NCBI RefSeq assembly: GCF_954871325.1
Contig: NC_088777.1
Coordinates: forward strand, 27,443,366-27,507,365
Reading direction: 5' to 3'
Length of the DNA stretch: 64,000 nucleotides
Source of the DNA: Gordionus sp. m RMFG-2023
Lineage: Eukaryota > Nematomorpha > Gordioida > Chordodea > Parachordodidae
The position numbers and the translations under genes were made by a program. This document shows, piece after piece, positions 1 to 13,490 of this stretch. Numbering within the stretch: position 1 is the stretch's first letter; the number at the start of each line of letters is the position of its first letter. Below the pieces are notes generated by a model. The model was not told the origin of the DNA and made no database searches. It saw only the letters and a program-made list of their open reading frames with translations.

Positions 1-3000
1 TAATACATTCCAATAAAAAATCGGCAGTTATATTAAATCTAATTTTTCAGATGTAATTTATGTTTCTGGTCATTCAGATATTTCTCCAAGGGCAATAAAA
101 TAGGTTCATCTAGATCCAAAAAAATTCTCTAAAAACTTTATGTCGAAGGCTCTGTCTTGTGCGGGCTTTTTGCAGTTGCTTTTTCCCGTAGCACCCAAAT
201 AATTATATTCAGCAAATTCTCCCTGTTTGGATATCTGAAGATTTCATGCACTTTAGAAATTTTCTTATCATATTTATTAGTAGAGATAAATTAAATATAA
301 TTTTTTGGTTAATAAGATCTATCCATCAGTGTTTAAGGTTTAAAAAAATTTTAAGAAAATAAACTTTAAATTTGACATAAAATATTAATATACTAGATAA
401 ATATTTAAAATAGCATATTTGATATATAATACTTCACAATTCATGAAGTTTTCAGAAATTCTATGGGAGTAGGGGGGAATTTCTTCCACTACCCAGCTGG
501 CTATTAATCTTTATATTTTTTCAAAAAATTTTGCTATTAGGGGATCCTCCTCCCGCTGACTACGCTCCTGAATCAAACCATGACCGTAACCGAATTGATA
601 TAATAATTTTTAAGGAGTAAAGAGAATTTTTATAAAAAAGGTAAACCGGTTTCAGCCAAAATAAAATAAATAATTTTACATTTTTTAACATTCTTTCCTT
701 GTAGTGTATTGCATATTTTACCATATTTACGTCGTTATTTACTATTATTAAAGGATCAAAAATATATCCATAAGAAGGTATTAATTTTCACTATAACTTA
801 TAACTGTTTCATATAGTATTAGAGCATTCCTATTTCCTTATATTTTAGTAAAAATATCTAAAATACTTATAATAAAAATAAATTAATTTCATCTATTTTA
901 TAAATAAACAATATATTAACTTAAGTGATGGCGATAATTTTAATAAATAATATTCTTAATTAAATTCATTATACGATGGTTTTGCTTCAATAAAAAAAAA
1001 TTCTAACCGTAATGAACCTTTATAAACCTTTACAATTAGTTGAACTAAACCGACACTTTATAAATTTTTCTTAAAAACCTTAACCGAACCATAACCATTA
1101 TATATTTTTTTTCATACTGAACCTAAACAAACTGAACCATTATAAATATAGGTTGAATCTAGGAAAATCCCGGAAAAAAATCCCCGTTTTTAAGATATTA
1201 AAAATTAGAAAATTAATAAAATAATTCCATATAAATATATCCACGAAATAAAATTTTTTAATTAATTTGAGAAAATCAAATCCGGGGAATAATTTTCGAA
1301 GAATTATTATTGGGGATTTTTATTTCGGGGAATTATTTTCCGCTTACCATAAAGGTTCGGGTCCCTGCATAGGAACAATAGTTAAATTTGAAAATTGATT
1401 TGTATGTTCTGTCTGAGGAATATAAATTCCCTTGGTTCAAATGTTTGTAATTTGATTTTGTGAGCTAAATTTTTTTAAAAACTAAAAGTGATAGGAGCGA
1501 ACTGTCCATTGTTAGACGTAGATATAAAATTGCTAATAAGGCTTTTTTATTTGTGTTTTTAATCATCTGCTTACTTAAGCAGGTTGCTATTAATATTAGT
1601 GGGGAAGGATGTGACAAATGTATAATCCCAAATTAGGGATTTGCCCATGACCCAAACGATGGTGGTCAGATCATCGGGTATTAAGCCGTCATTGTTGAGA
1701 AATTACAGCATTTTTATAGATAAATGGATAGGCATCATAAAATTATAAAAAAACATGATAAAATATACTTATTTTTCTGTTTATATGTTACCTATGTTTA
1801 TATTTATCTGACATTTTGCTAACCGATTCTTATATAATTAATATTATAGAATTAATGGCAAAATATTTTAGCGTATAAATTGTCTGCACTAACTTATTTT
1901 TGGGGAATTTTGGGCCACTACCACCTTAATTTGAGCACTTCACTGACCAATTTGATTAAGAAAATATATCCTCAATTGTTTAGAAAAAACTTAGACGTAT
2001 AACAACACTTAATTGTTTATCATTTCAAATTTCATTCCTTACTTCTTTAGCTTTTCAATGTCATTCAAGCCATTTGTCAAAATTTTGTAATTTGATACAT
2101 TTTTGTTTGCATTTTTATCATAAATTTATATACGCGATTATATATTTTCCTCCAGTATTAATATAGAGAATTCCTTATCTTTTCACATCCCTTTCTATTG
2201 CTTTTTCATTTATGGCATATTTATGAATAATTAATGTCCCCAAACCTCAAAATCGTAATTTGTTATATTGTTTTTTTTTTTCAAATCATATATAAAAAAA
2301 TCAAATTATACCTAAGGTTATAATTATAATATATATATATGAGTTTTCAAAGAAGAATGTTTTTAATAAAATTACAGTTTAGTTTTACATATAATAATAT
2401 TATATAAAAACAAAAAAGAATAAAGATAAGAAGCTTCTCTCGTGGTTTGCCAAATAAGAAAGATTAATTTCAATTTCTCTAAATTTTACTATATTAATCA
2501 TATTAAATAATTTTAAGTTGCTTAAAACAAAGGAACTAATCCTAACCTATAACCAGAAATAAATAAACGCAGTGGCGGTTTGGACGACGGGTATCTAAGA
2601 AAATGTTAAATTAGTATAAGATAATTATTAAGTTTCCCTCGGTTTTCTCATTATACAGAGATCGAGAATTAAAATTATATTTTTATCTATTCATGAATAT
2701 ATTAAAAAATAATAAACAGCAAGTGAATTAACGTAAATTAAAAAGAAACGAAAGGGAATGGAAGAAAGAATTGATTAGATTTCAATAGAGATCAATAACA
2801 TTTATGTCGTATATATATTATTGTTGATTTACCGTTGAAAAATATGGTTATAGTAAGATGTAAATTGGGATTTAGAAATAATTATTCGATGATTGAAAAA
2901 TTTGTATCTTCCCATATTCTAATAAAAACATAAGAAACCTCCAATTATTTTGGGCTGAACTTTTTTTTGGAAAAAATTTGTATTGATTTTCTTAGAAAAA

Positions 3001-4595
3001 CATATGTTTTTTGTTTTTTCCTGAAATTAATATAAATTTTCATATTATTGGAAAGATTTTTAAAGTTTTTGACAATTATTTTTTTAAAAATGACTAAAAT
3101 AAGATTTGGTCGACTTCGTAATTTATTAAAATTATGTTTTATTGTTATCTTTTTTTGTGGTATTTTTTTATAATAAAAATTAGTAGGAAATAAATAGAAA
3201 AGAATAAATAGCAAAAAATATAAATATGCCTTGAACCCCCTTAATAACTTTTTATATCAATTGTATTATATTATTAGTATTGTAAGAATAACTATACTAA
3301 TCCAAAAATATCGATTATTCGAAAAATTTATTTAAAAAACGAGTTAAATTATTTTAACTATTAATTCCGATATGAATATCATAACTATCATCCTAATTTA
3401 TTTTATTTATTTCGAATTTAAAAAATAATTGCATGATCAAGGATATAATAAATGTTACATTCGAGGTCATATCATTGAATAGAATGCGGGAACGAGGGTA
3501 ATCATAAGATGTAGTGCATCAGCTATCTCTAGTTAGGATTAGGGGGAGTTTTGACCATTTTCAGTAGGTGGGGCCACTAAAAGTAAATGAAGTGATACAT
3601 GCCAATATAGAATATTTCCCTTATTTTTCAATGTAAGCCAAGGTATAGCATGTTACTAAACAATAATATACAACGTCGAAATTAATCAAACTTAAATAAA
3701 GTGGAAAGTAAAAAAAAGTACTTATCCATAAACAATCCCTTCTTTTTATAGGTTTTCTTATCAATTATATATGCTAATATTCTTCACCAGTTATAACATT
3801 GAAAAATATGACAGGATCGTTATGATCAATAGTTGTCTTAGAATTAGTGGCGTAATCCCCTAAGCTACCCACAATATCAATGTGATTATACAAAATATTC
3901 AAAAAAATTAAAGTAATTAAACTTGTTTGTCATTTTCGAATTTTATATTGGATAGTTAATTATGTGATAACAAAATAAGGGGGCAATTAAAATGATAAAT
4001 TACTTAATGACGTTGTAAACACATCATTTCTTTATTTTTTTATTTTCTATTTCACCTTTTTATCTATGTATGAGCCAAAGGGTTTGCCAAATTCTTTAAA
4101 AACTGGTTTGATCGGGATCTACCTCCTTTTTATTATTTTACAATTTTTCCCTCTTTTTTATGCTTTATTTTCAGAAAGAATTTTATTAAAAAAATTAACA
4201 TTTTCCCCCTTTACTTATTTATTTGAAGGTAATTATTGTTACGAAAATGAGATGCCTAGCTAAGAATTCAATATTTTACATCTTGAAGAAATGCCACCTT
4301 CCTCCGATTCCTAACCAGAATATTTCTCACCATTCCAATTTCTCCAGGGAACATAGAATCTTTTTTTCCTCCTCGATCTCTTACCATGATGATTCTATTA
4401 AAGAAAGTAAATTTTTAATTCCTTTCATAAGAAAAAAGGAATCATTAAAAGGGGTATAGATTCAACCAAAAGAAAAAGGAATCAAATAAGGAAAATTTCA
4501 TGAAAGAAAAATTCAATCAAAAAGTAAAATACATTCAAAAAAAGGAAAATCGTTATTTATTTAATTTTTTATATAAAATTAAAAATATCTAAATA
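1..4595. other. AT-rich stretch with no recognisable gene
   Basis: No open frame here resembles a protein family; the short frames at 2.9 and 4.0-4.5 kb are low-complexity F/K/I-rich translations of AT-rich DNA. Short words such as CCGTAACCGAA and ACCGAACCATAACC cluster near 580-650 and 1010-1150, and GGTTCGGGTCCCTG lies at about 1354-1367. These look like decayed hAT-type ends (see the ACCGAACC-rich hATs further on), but no pair of ends with a target duplication was found. Confidence 0.6.
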
Positions 4596-4803
4596 TAGTG
4601 TTGTTAAAGAGCCCGATTTGGTATCGATTTTAAAAACGACCGATTAAGATTATAGCCAAAAAAATATTATATAAGGCTGTAGATTTTGTTAATGGCAGAA
4701 AAGCTTGGACCTCTATTTAAAATCTTGAAGCTTACATAATATTATTTTGGCTAAAATTTTATTGTGCCGGTTTTTAAAAATCGACCCAAATCAACAACAC
4801 TTA
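4596..4803. mobile_element. MITE with TAGTGTTGTTAAA ends
   Basis: The left end reads TAGTGTTGTTAAAGAGCCC. The right end is its imperfect inverse (AAATCAACAACACTTA), so this is a roughly 208-bp non-coding element with terminal inverted repeats. It belongs to the same family as the much better preserved copy at 29123-29345. The target duplication is not clear here. This copy is older and more diverged. Confidence 0.6.
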
Positions 4804-5572
4804 GGTATAATTTTCGGAATTTTTTTTTTGATGATTTCTTTATTTTTGTAATTAGATCATCTTAAATGTAATTTTTTTGTCATATTTTTTTTTAATTTAT
4901 TGTTTATAAATCTTTTTTCTCATTTTTTTATTATCAACTTCAATTTTCTATTTTTTTTCTTGTCATTATTCGTTTACAATTCTCTGTCATTCTTTCACAT
5001 TTGACCATTCATTTTCCCATTTTTTTTATTTTTAATCATTTATTTTTCGAATTTTATTTTCCTTTTTATGATAAATATGTTGGTAAGATATTTTAAACTT
5101 TATTTCGTAATAGATATGTAGGACACACCATAAAGATACGAGGAGGTACCAATTGTAAAGTCTGACCCGGACTTGTAAAAATATATGTAATTTTTTTTTA
5201 CTGCGCAGGTTTAAAAAATAGATTTCGGCTCAGATCTTAAAAATATACCAACGCATTTGGTTCGTTTTTCTGCTAATATGAAATCAATTAATATCTAATA
5301 ACTTTTTAAGTTATCTTCTTTATTCTAAAATGAAGATTATTTTTCATTTAATATCAAAGAAAAATAGCATTTTTGATGAAATAACTTTTTATTTTGTAAT
5401 TTTATATGCGTAGTGTGACAAAATTTATATAAAATATAGAATAATTTATTTCCCTTTTTTATATATTTTTTATACAATTTTTTAAAAACTTGAGTATTTT
5501 GAGCCATTATTATGAGTAAGATATGAAAATGTTTGATTAATAAACCAACACCAACCAGCAATTCTAAGTATC
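4804..5572. other. AT-rich intergenic DNA
   Basis: Nothing supported beyond A/T-rich sequence. The antisense frame at 5337-5561 is low complexity. Confidence 0.5.
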
Positions 5573-5700
5573 TTAGATTTTACCGAACTATGCGATCATG
5601 CTTAGCTTAATTAATTAAGTCACTACATTTGGTAAAATCTAACAGATGCTTAGGCTGCTCAGCAGCCAATAAGTTTCTGTTATTTTTACCGAACTACATA
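5573..5700. repeat. Inverted-repeat remnant (MITE-like)
   Basis: TTAGATTTTACC at 5573-5584 is perfectly inverted at 5631-5642 (GGTAAAATCTAA), and TTTTACCGAACTA recurs in direct orientation at about 5680. This suggests a small inverted-repeat element, possibly two overlapping copies. Target duplications were not identified. Confidence 0.35.
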
Positions 5701-6787
5701 GCCTAAATTAAAGCCAGATTCTATGGACACGCGTTAGCGGTTAGCTTAGGGCTATGCCACAAAAATGTGGATAAGTGGATGAGTGGAGCGAAATAACAAT
5801 CTTTACATATAAGAATATTTTTATTTACTTATTAATTAAACATGCTCATTCTTTTGCTCATGATGATCTCCCAAAATATTAGAAGCTTTTATTTAAAGTT
5901 AAACCAATTTTTTGGTAAATAATCGAGGAAATTCATTTTGTATATTTATATTGTGATTTATAGTTCTTTTAAAATCCCTGCATATTATTAATGTTTTAAC
6001 TTTCTTATAAAATATGCATAAAGTGAGTGATTTATTTTTTATATTACTCCTATTTTTATCAATCTGTCATTGGGGCAAGATTATGTGGCAATTTTCCATT
6101 GATAATCTAATTTAAAAATTTTTTTAATAAATTCTGGAGTGTCTAAATCCAAGAGATCTGTAACAAATGATGGACGGAAATAATTAAATTTCAAAATTTT
6201 CAATTCCTTAGCGACCTGACAAAATAGGGTTGAATTACCCGATTTGATAATAAGTTGGGAATACAATTTTCCGCAATTTGATCTTCTAGGTTTTGTATAA
6301 TTTTATTAATGGATTTGATGTAGACAAGGTAAATTAACTCAAGAATAGCTTATGGGATTTTTGAAATATTAGATCTAAAGTTGTATGCTATAAATTTGGG
6401 ATAATCTAAGTCATGAATAGAGTAATTTTAATATGGGGTAATTTCAATTCCCTGATTGAGATATTCCCTGCTTGTTGAGCACAAATAACTGGTAATCATT
6501 TTGAAATCAATGGTGGTACAAAGGTGCCTGGTAATGTTAAGACTAGATTGCTCCAATAAAGTAACTAGGGGTTTATTACTACTTGGGCTTATAGAATCTC
6601 ATGGACCATGTTTTATTTTGATATTATTTTTGCTATATATTGACCTATAACATGAACAGTTTTTCCTGTTCATTAGGATATAAAGAAGATGACATAATTC
6701 CATGGATGTGTAGAAATAATAGTACTATTATTAGAATCAGCTTTTTAAGGGGTTTGCATGCAAACAGGTTATTATTATATACTTAAT
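5701..6787. other. Intergenic DNA, possibly with decayed coding sequence
   Basis: The stretch 6070-6300 is slightly richer in G+C and contains a 61-residue antisense frame, but I recognise no family and see no splice-consistent extension. The rest is AT-rich and featureless. Confidence 0.35.
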
Positions 6788-7027
6788 TTTTATCTATAAT
6801 TTTGTTGTCGGAAATATAATTGTACTATAATCATGAAATAATGATATAAATTATCGGCTGATGGATTTATAGTTATATTTTAAAAGTTATCAATTATATG
6901 AAATATATATTTTGATCTCTAATTTTGTTGTCTCAAAAATATAATTTTACTATAATCATGATGATATATAAGCTGATTTTGAGTTTAAAGATACTTTATA
7001 AGTTATTAATTATATGAAAAATATATT
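6788..7027. repeat. Tandem duplication of a ~120-bp unit
   Basis: Two adjacent diverged copies (about 6788-6911 and 6912-7027) share TCTAATTTTGTTGTC/TATAATTTTGTTGTC, ACTATAATCATGA and ATTATATGAAA in the same order. Divergence by eye is well over 10%, so the duplication is not recent. Confidence 0.7.
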
Positions 7028-7571
7028 CTAAAGACATGGACCTTTATCATAATATCAAGGTATTTTAGTTTTAATAAAATTTAAGTTATTAATCTATATT
7101 TAACTACTTTAAATGAAATATACTTAAAATTAAGTTATAGTAGTTACAAATGAACAGAAGCGTTTAGCGTTGTGCTTATCTAAAAAATGCTTTGTTTTTT
7201 AAATGTAATAAACATATAAACTATTTTACATTTTTTAACGATAACATTTAAAATGCATTGTTTGAAATTTAAAGCAAAACGCAAATGCTTTATTATACAG
7301 TATCATAGTATTCATATTGTTAGGTATAAGTCCATTGTTTTGTTTTTTAAAAATAATATAATAACGATTTTCACCTTTTCCCCTTGTACAATTTTTCCTT
7401 TTTTGATACCCTATCCTTTTATCGACTAACCTTTTCTTGTGGTACTTTTCTTTCTTTGAATGGGAGACCCTGTAACTCTAAGAAAAAGAAAAGGACAGAT
7501 ATAAAGAGTAAACTTTATAAAAAATATTGATAAAATTGATTAAAAATTTTTTTTTTACAATAAATAATTAT

Positions 7572-7952
7572 ATGAATGCAAAAGACCTAAACATACAAAC
7601 AAAAAACCGAGATCAGGCAAATTTTACGGAAACCAACGCTTTCTTAGACTCGGAAGGGGCTAAAAAATTGTCAATATGTCATACTACTATATGGAATCAA
7701 AACTTACATGGGCGACTTGTATATAATGAGCGTTACATGAATTACAAAGGGGAATTCCAGCCTTGGCTAAGAAAATCGCTCATCTTAGTCAGTTTGATTA
7801 TTTTCATGATCTACTTTTGCATGCTGAGGGAAGAAAACGAAACGGACGAGATTCTGGGAAAGAATCTCAGAGATTATTTTCCACCCGATCACCCTACATT
7901 CCACCCTGACAACGCCCAACATATAGACAATAAAACTCCGATTAATAAATAA
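7572..7952 (+). CDS. UQCC4: UQCC4/CCSMST1-like complex III assembly factor
   Basis: This 126-residue protein is the only likely host gene in the window. The C-terminal half reads YKGEFQPWLRKSL, then a single hydrophobic helix (about residues 69-85), then YFCMLREENETDEIL. That order, a tryptophan-containing basic patch, one transmembrane helix and an LREE-(S/T/N)-E-x-D signature, matches the CCSMST1 family (human C16orf91, now UQCC4). UQCC4 is a single-pass inner mitochondrial membrane protein needed for assembly of ubiquinol-cytochrome c reductase. The human protein is about 132 residues, so the length fits. The start is the first ATG of the frame; upstream codons are AT-rich and carry no other ATG. 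The N terminus is acidic or neutral rather than a classic targeting peptide, so a 5' exon may be missing. An acidic, proline-rich tail (YFPPDHPTFHP) follows the helix. The assignment comes from recalled family motifs, not from a search. Confidence 0.72.
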   Translation: MNAKDLNIQTKNRDQANFTETNAFLDSEGAKKLSICHTTIWNQNLHGRLVYNERYMNYKGEFQPWLRKSLILVSLIIFMIYFCMLREENETDEILGKNLRDYFPPDHPTFHPDNAQHIDNKTPINK

Positions 7953-9397
7953 TTTTTAGACTTTCTTTTTTTAATTCCATTCTATTCAGAAACATAAAGT
8001 GGAAATTTCATTTATAATGAACAATTTACTTGACTCACCTTTTTCCCTAAAATATCTCGATTTATTATTTTTTTTATATTATGTTATTCGGATTATTTAT
8101 TTGCATTAAAAAGGTTGCCTTAAATTATAATAAAATAAATAATTTATGTTATAATCATTTAATTATAAATAAAATTTGTAGCTTCTTATGGATTTCTTAA
8201 CTCCTTTTTATCAACGTCCTTCTTTGATTGCTAATTATTTAAATCAATTTTATGTTTTTAACTTTTCATTCAGTTTATCGAAAAAAATTGGATCTATAAG
8301 AAGGAGCTTAATTTATTAAAAAATTTCAATACATCTTTTTTACCAACAGAGTCCAATGGAAATATAGATATTGCTATTCTTAACTGATTTGTATTTTTTA
8401 TTCAACATTAATATATATTATTATATAATATGATCATTTTTAGGTTTTATTGAATGTTAAAAATAACATAAACGCTCTGGCTGGCGTGACAGGCCATAAT
8501 TTTAAATTGATATATCCTCATTTTATTTTTTGACATATAGCTGCCTGATATTATATAATAGAGTTTAAACTAGGCCTGCTATAATCGATTTCCGGATTTT
8601 CTAAGATTAATATTATAAAAAAGTAGACTACGCGGGACATACGTTATTACATTTTATATCGTTTATGTGAAATTTTTTGTCAAATTACAAATTATTTAAT
8701 TTAAATTATAATTACAAATTTATCAACTTTTATTTCAATATAATATTTTTATATGTCAAATTTTAAAAGCTAAAAATCTATAGGGTTTGATTTTCTCATA
8801 ATTTTTGTTGATTTGGGTCTATTTTTTCTGTTATATTAAGACTAAGGCTGTGCCGATATTAAATATCAGATCAGCACCGATATTTAACGTTTTCCAAAAA
8901 TATCGGATCGGACCGATATGTAAAAAACCGATCCGATATTTTTACTTTCTTTTTTTTATTATTTTATGTATATTTATTTTACATTAATAACATCTTCTAA
9001 ATAAATTTTTTTCAAACAATGCAAATGCACAAATTTTAAAAGTTTTTTTATAAAAATAGAAAGGAGCACCCAAAGTTTTATTTATTTTAAATCTTTTTAA
9101 ATAATAACGCTAATTTTATTATTTATACCTTAAATAAAAGAATTTTTTAAATATGGTATCTGAAATATTAAATATTTTACAAAGATAATTTTGCAAAATG
9201 CGTTATCTGCGGAATTCTAATTTCACGTAGAGGAATAATGAAAAATTCATTTAATACTACCAATATCCATAAACCTTTTTTAATTATTGTAGAAATAAAA
9301 AATTAAATTAAATGCATAATTCGAATTTTTGCATAAAAAATATTCATATCATATTAAGGAATTCGAGAACAATTTAAAGGTAAAAGAATTTTTATAG
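7953..9397. other. AT-rich intergenic DNA with a CCGATATT-word cluster
   Basis: There is no gene after the UQCC4-like stop. At 8840-8945 the word CCGATAT and its inverse ATATCGG recur many times, separated by A/T runs. This resembles the subterminal repeats of the hAT-type elements elsewhere in the window, and it may be the remains of one end. No partner end or target duplication was found. Confidence 0.45.
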
Positions 9398-12300
9398 ACA
9401 CAACGCAATTTGTATTCATAAATATTTTTGATTTAATCAGTTTTAAAATTTTGTAGGATAAAATTTTAGATTAATTAAGTTGTATAAAGTAAATGCAAAT
9501 TTTTTTTAAATATTTTGAAATTATTTTTTTTAACACGGCAATTTTAAAGTAATATAAATTTTCATATAATGAGATGGGCTTTATGCTTAATTAAATTTGA
9601 TATAAATAATTCGTTAGTGACAATATTATTATTGGTCCTAATATATGGGTTATTTATTATAGTAAAATTTTTACTAAACAAATGTACATTTGTAGTGACA
9701 AAGGTATATATTGATTTGAAAAAAGACACTGTGATGTTAAATAATTCTCGTAATATTCAAGAATGTATGGAGAGATCATTTGTGGTCCTCCAGGAATTAA
9801 AAGAATCAATCAAAGGTATATATAGTGATATATCTAAATTGATGAATATTAGTAATCAATGTGATAAAAAATAATTTGGTTATAAAATTGTTTCCAATGA
9901 AAAAAGTTTTTTTCCAAAGGATAAAATTGTTTCTGAAATAGTTTGTAATCGTTGCGGTTCAAGGGCCATAAAGCAGAAACGTGCATTGTAAAAGAACAGA
10001 ATTTTTTAATGGGTTTCCCATTGCAAAAATCAAGTGTAAAAAATTCCAGCGTGAGGAAAATTTCAGTCAGGATGGGTCTCGTTTATGTTTTAAGTGTAAA
10101 AAAACGGGACATATATAGCTATAAATTGTGATTACTGACTATATGATAGCAAATGTAATCATATAGCAGTTAAAATACCGCGAAACAAAAATTTTAAGAA
10201 AGTATATAATAATGGTAAAATGAGATATGATTCTCATAAATTGAATGATTTTAATACAAATTTTTAAAAATAAAATTAAAACGGTTGGTTATAGTTATAA
10301 TCTGAATAAAAAATATTATAATGATTTTAAATGGGAAAAATATACTAGGGGTATTCTGAAATATACAAATAAAAAAGATATTAATAATTTTAAGTGGGAA
10401 AAATATCCTAGGGATATTATTAAAAATATATCAATATTAGTAAAAAGCCTCTAAATTCTGAGTTGAATTTAGGCAAAAATTTAGATTCTAATAAAATTGA
10501 TATTTCAGATGGTTAAAACTTGTGAAATTTTAATGACTGAAAGAATAAGTCGACCATGTTAATGCCCTAGAGTTAAATTAAGAATTGACCATAGGTACAT
10601 TGAAATTGATATGCTGTTCGACACTGGAGCGAGCATTTCAATAATGTCTTGAGAAAATTTTTATAAATATTGGCCTAATGGCATTATTATGAAAGAAAAC
10701 ATGTGTTTTAAAACAGTTTGATGGTTCTGAAATTAAAGTTTTAGGTAAAACTCAATGGGATGCTATTTTCAATTATACTACCATAAGTTTGGATTTATGG
10801 ATAATAGAAAAAAATGTGGAAACTATTATGAGGTGTAATTGGATTACCAAAATTGGACCTCGTAAATTATTGGGATTTTTTCATTATTGATAGCGAATTG
10901 GCTAAAGATATAATGCTGAGAGAAAATTAATTTCAGATAGCATCTGAAATAAACTTCAAGAAAAAGAAATGTATACTTTATTGAACAAAGGAAACAGACC
11001 TGTCGTTAATAAAAATTTATTGCCGAAAGAGTAAAGGCAGAATTGAATAAATTTAAAATAAATAGTGAGATTGATAACGATAAATTTAGAAATCAATGAA
11101 TTACAAAAAATTAATCATGCTATACCTATTTTGGTTAAAAAATATGGTATATTTTTTGAAGAAAAGTTAGGACTTTTACATGATTATCAAGTAGACGTTA
11201 AACTTAAAGAGGGTTTTTCACCTATTTTTTTGGCTTGCCGAAGAGTCCCTTTTGAGTGGAAAAAGGAAATTGATGAAGAAAGATCAATGGGTTAAAGATG
11301 GCATCATTATTCCAATTTAATTTAGTGAGTGGGCCACACCATTGGTTTCCGTATTGGTTGACGTAAAATATCCATTGCCTAGGATTGAAGAAATTTTGAC
11401 CAATTTAAAAAGTATCAAATATTTTTCAAAAGTTTATTTTTCTTCTGCGTATTTACAATTACTTTTGAAAGAAGAAATTCAAAAATTGTTTACTATAACG
11501 ACTCCTAAAGGTTTATTTGCCTTTTGTAAGTTACCATTTGGATTAAGTGTGCCAGCGCAGATTTAGCGTACTATGGCATCAGTTTTCCGAGGCCTTCAAG
11601 GAGTTATTTATTATATGGATGATATGTTGGTTACTGGTGTAACACCAGAACAACATAATCAACGTTTGGAAGAAGTTTTCAAACGAATTAGCGATAAAGG
11701 GCTGAGGGCCAGTAAAGAAAAAAGTGTTCTTGGGGTAAGAAATTATCTACTTATGACATCAAATAAATGAAATGGAGGTGAAACCTCTTGATAAAAATTT
11801 AAAATATAGCAAATATGAATCCGCGCACCAATAAAGCAGAATTGCAATCATTTTTAGGTATGATAAAATATTATCATAGATTTTTAGATGATTTTGTAAA
11901 AATTGCAGTACCTTTGTATAAATTATTACAAAAGGGAGTTCATTTTGAATGGGCCAATGACCAAAAAATGGCATTTGAAATGTTAAAACAGAAGATTGGA
12001 GAAGAACCGATTTTAGTATGTTTTAACAATGATTTTGAAAGCATATTAACTGTTGATGCATCTAACAAAGGTGTTGGAGGCGCTTTATTATATTTGTTTG
12101 ATGGTTTGAAAGGCCAATTTTATTTTTTTCTAGAGTTTTCCGAGAAGTGGAAACGCGATATTCGGTTATTGAACAAGAATCATTAGCCATCATTTTTGGT
12201 TTAACCAAATGTCAGGAATATTTAATTGGAAAAAAATTTATAATTTATACTGATCATAAACCATTAATTCATTTATTCAAAAAGGATAATAAATAATTAA

Positions 12301-13490
12301 TGTTATCTCCCAGATTACAACGTTGGTTATTATTAGTGGGAAGTTTTAACGTGGAAATTAGATATCGTCGAGGCAAAGAAAATTGTTTGCCCGATATTTT
12401 ATCTAGGTTGGGATCCAGTAAAGGAGATCTTGACTTTAACTTAAATAAAATAGTGAATAAAGAAAAGGCATTGGGAAAACTAAATTCAATACTTTAAAAG
12501 ATAAAGAATTGAATCAAATCAAATTATTTTTAACAGGAAAAAAACCTTGGAAAAATAATTGTAAAATTTATAAAAAAATTGAAAAAGAATTGTCCGTGGT
12601 GGATGATTGTCTAATGCGAGGCGATAGAGCAGTATTCCTTCTAAATTACGGGATAAAATTATTGATCTATTACATGCCGGACATCAGGGTTGGGATAAAA
12701 TGAAATCTTGGGCTCGTGAATATGTATGGTGGCCTGGTATGAGCCATGATATTGAAAAAATTACAAGGAAATGTGTTCCATGTAATACCTGTGCCTCTAT
12801 GCGCCGTAAATAGGTAGGGCAGATTTGGCTCAAATCAAAGAAACCATGGGAATGTCTTCACATCGATTTCTTTGATCTAGACAAAAAATCATATTTTTTG
12901 GTGGTAGATTCTTATTCAAAATGGATAGAATATGCAGAAGTGCATGGTTATACCACAAAAATAGTTGTTAAAAAATTAAGAGAATTAAATGCCCGGTTCG
13001 GTTTACCTGATACGATAGTATTTGATGGAGGTCCAGCCTTCTAAACAGTTTTGTGCTGAGTCACAGACAAAACATATTCTTTCTCCACCATATCATCCCA
13101 GCTCGAATGGACAAGCTGAGAGGATAGTAGCAATTGTTAAAAATTGGATTAAAAAGGCTGGAAACCATAAAGATGAGGCTTAAGTTTTACCTCAATTCTC
13201 AAAATAGAGAGGGAATAACACCTGTGGAATTATTCTTAGGTAGAAGAACCAAAGTGCCTTTAGATTGTTTAAAATAAAAAGCGTTGTTAATGTTTTACCC
13301 CTCGTTAATATACATCTAAAGTTTCCAGTGTGACATAGGGTTTGGACCCGGTTGTTTGATAGCAAACATAAAAAATGGAGAAAAGGTCATATATTAAAAA
13401 ATTGTGGACAAAAATTAAGCTAAATAACTCTGGAGAATGGGGTTATAATGATGAGACATAATGATCACTTACTGATTCGTGATTAGACAC
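9398..13490 (+). mobile_element. Decayed Ty3/gypsy fossil, copy 1 (A/B family)
   Basis: Homologous along its length to elements A and B. The order is leader (GACACAACGCAA), gag-like region with membrane segment and zinc knuckles (about 9570-10135), protease region (about 10600-10900), reverse transcriptase (about 11060-11780), RNase H (to about 12420) and integrase (about 12500-13480). Recognisable motifs include LFDTGAS, YYMDD and HPSSNGQAER. It is badly broken, with well over a dozen breaks, and no LTRs were found at either end. It is clearly the oldest of the four copies of this family in the window. Confidence 0.9.
10136..10166 (+). other. Conserved hairpin at gag end, copy 1
   Basis: CTATATGAT and ATCATATAG flank a 10-base loop, directly after the gag terminator. 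The same stem with the same loop length occurs in the three other copies of the family; see the findings. Confidence 0.75.

Noticed and set aside
4066-4459. Two overlapping 65-78-residue plus-strand frames
   Set aside because: Composition is that of random AT-rich DNA; no motif, splice context or family resemblance.
6081-6266. 61-residue minus-strand frame near slightly G+C-richer DNA
   Set aside because: No recognised family and no neighbouring exon; could be decayed coding sequence but not supportable.
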